Origin: Comamonadaceae bacterium
GTDB lineage: Bacteria; Pseudomonadota; Gammaproteobacteria; Burkholderiales; Burkholderiaceae_C
Direction of reading: 5' to 3'
DNA: 5,669 nt
NCBI GenBank assembly: GCA_027490555.1
Contig: JAIXXW010000298.1
Coordinates: 1-5,669, forward strand
In this document: piece after piece, positions 4,759-5,669 of the stretch
Position numbering within the stretch: the stretch's first letter is position 1
How the letters are laid out: each line of letters starts with the position of its first letter
Position numbers and translations under genes: made by a program
The notes under the pieces: generated by a model
The model's input: only the letters and a program-made list of their open reading frames with translations
What the model was told of the DNA's origin: nothing
The model's database searches: none

Positions 4759-5669
4759 TCAAACCCGCTGGCCCTTCCAAGCCTGGGGGCTGACCGCGCC
4801 ACCCCCTGGGGCCAGGAAACGTGGCTCGCCCAAGCGGAACCACCTGCTGGACAAGGCCAGGGCCAACAGCATCAGCAGCAAGGCGGCGCCCGCCAACAGT
4901 GCGCTGATTTCGGTGTCTCGTTTTTCCAAAGTGAACTGATTGGACAGGTGCTCGTAGACCTTTTTAAGATCCTCGGCCGAGCCCGCCTTGAAATACTCGG
5001 CTTCGGTGATTTTGGCCACCGCCTTCAGCGACTCCTCGTCGACCTGCGTGAAAAACGAGTAGCCCTCAAAACCCGGGATGAACCCGTTGGGTGTGCCAAA
5101 ACCCACGGTGTAAACACGCACCCCCAGGTCCGCCGCCTTTTGGGCGGCCCACAAGGGGTCTGGCCCGGCGGTTCTGCGTCCGTCGGTCAGCAGCACGATG
5201 GCGCCCCCTTTGTAGGAGCCCGGTGGCTCTGGGGTGCGTTCTTTGGCTGTGGCGTTCGAGTCCAGACTGCGCGCAGCGCCGCTGCCGCCGGCTGGGGGGT
5301 TGTACAGCGCGCCCTCCAAATCGATCTTGGCGTCGGGCCTGAGGGTGGCCAGGGACAAGAGCAAACCGCTGCCCGTCGCGGTGCCCCTTTGCAACTGGAA
5401 CCGGTCTATCGCTTCCAGCAATTCTTCCCTTTGGTTGGTGACATGCTGGACCACTTGGGAATTGCCGGCAAAGGTCACAATGCCCACCCGCACATTGGGT
5501 GGCAAATCGCTCAGAAAATCTTTGGCCGCTTTTTGTGCCGCCTTGATGCGGCTGGGCTCCACATCCTCTGCCAGCATGCTTCTGGACACGTCCATGGCCA
5601 TGATCAGGGTCATGTAGTCGGCCGGCAAGGTCACCCGCGCCATGGGCCGGGCAGCGGCCAACAGCAGCA
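4759..5669 (-). CDS. vWA-domain membrane protein, BatA-like (5' end outside window)
   Basis: About 302 codons of a von Willebrand factor A protein are visible. The frame is still open at the right edge, where CTG CTG precedes the TTG at 5661, so that TTG is not the start; related proteins have roughly 80-90 further N-terminal residues with membrane helices. Counting from 5661, the fragment begins with LAAARP, the end of a membrane helix. The vWA domain spans about 18-235: the metal-ion site is complete, with DVSRS (24-28, DxSxS), Thr in GTATGSG (93-99) and Asp160 in LLTDG. A Gly/Pro/Ser-rich stretch at about 120-150 looks like a flexible surface loop. A transmembrane helix (about 253-271, ALLAGAALLLMLLALAL) is followed by a short basic tail. 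The domain should face the periplasm and bind partner proteins through a divalent cation. Relatives usually sit beside MoxR ATPase and DUF58 genes, which would lie off the window. It is convergent with the solute-binding gene and probably unrelated to it. Confidence 0.92.
   Translation of the reverse strand, partial: LLLAAARPMARVTLPADYMTLIMAMDVSRSMLAEDVEPSRIKAAQKAAKDFLSDLPPNVRVGIVTFAGNSQVVQHVTNQREELLEAIDRFQLQRGTATGSGLLLSLATLRPDAKIDLEGALYNPPAGGSGAARSLDSNATAKERTPEPPGSYKGGAIVLLTDGRRTAGPDPLWAAQKAADLGVRVYTVGFGTPNGFIPGFEGYSFFTQVDEESLKAVAKITEAEYFKAGSAEDLKKVYEHLSNQFTLEKRDTEISALLAGAALLLMLLALALSSRWFRLGEPRFLAPGGGAVSPQAWKGQRV

Noticed and set aside
4759..5661. TTG at 5661 as the start of the vWA gene
   Set aside because: The frame continues to the window edge with hydrophobic Leu codons, and relatives have a longer N-terminus with membrane helices.
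1..5669. CRISPR arrays, tRNA or rRNA genes, insertion sequences, attachment sites
   Set aside because: I found no regularly spaced repeats, no cloverleaf-like or rRNA-like stretch, no transposase or integrase reading frame, and no flanking direct repeats.

Overview
The window looks like chromosomal DNA from a betaproteobacterium of the Burkholderiales, most likely Comamonadaceae-like. The reasons are a GC-rich sequence, a Bug/TctC-type periplasmic binding protein (a family greatly expanded in that order), a CrgA-type LysR regulator, and a vWA membrane protein of a form common in these bacteria. This placement is inferred from protein character, not from a database search. I see no rRNA, tRNA, CRISPR, insertion sequence, phage or plasmid hallmark.

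Layout: (1) 1-672, plus strand: the C-terminal part of an AMP-forming acyl-CoA synthetase whose N-terminus lies before the window. (2) 673-730: a short convergent gap with GC-rich palindromes that continue into the end of the next gene. (3) 731-1678, minus strand: a LysR-type regulator. (4) 1679-1825: a divergent control region with overlapping -10-like elements and a possible LysR operator. (5) 1826-2719, 2811-3725 and 3729-4697, plus strand: a probable three-gene operon of two paralogous alpha/beta hydrolases and a tripartite-tricarboxylate-type solute-binding protein. (6) 4698-4758: a convergent gap with a perfect 8-bp hairpin. (7) 4759-5669, minus strand: the C-terminal majority of a vWA-domain membrane protein (BatA-like) that runs off the right edge.

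How the genes may work together: the LysR gene is divergent from the hydrolase operon, the classic arrangement for a regulator of its neighbour. The binding protein would capture an organic acid or similar solute in the periplasm. The hydrolases would cleave an ester, lactone or C-C bond in a derived molecule. The upstream acyl-CoA synthetase, if functionally linked, would activate a carboxylic acid product as its CoA thioester. That makes a small uptake-and-catabolism island, but the substrate cannot be read from the sequence. No TctA/TctB membrane subunits are visible, so the binding protein is an orphan in this window. The vWA gene appears to belong to an unrelated neighbouring operon.

The strongest points of interest are the tandem hydrolase pair, both with intact catalytic residues and a shared unusual mid-protein signature, and the replacement of two normally glycine positions by serine in the A8 hinge motif of the acyl-CoA synthetase. 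Nothing here is clearly a new type of biological system; the hydrolase/Bug module is the best candidate for an uncharacterised pathway.
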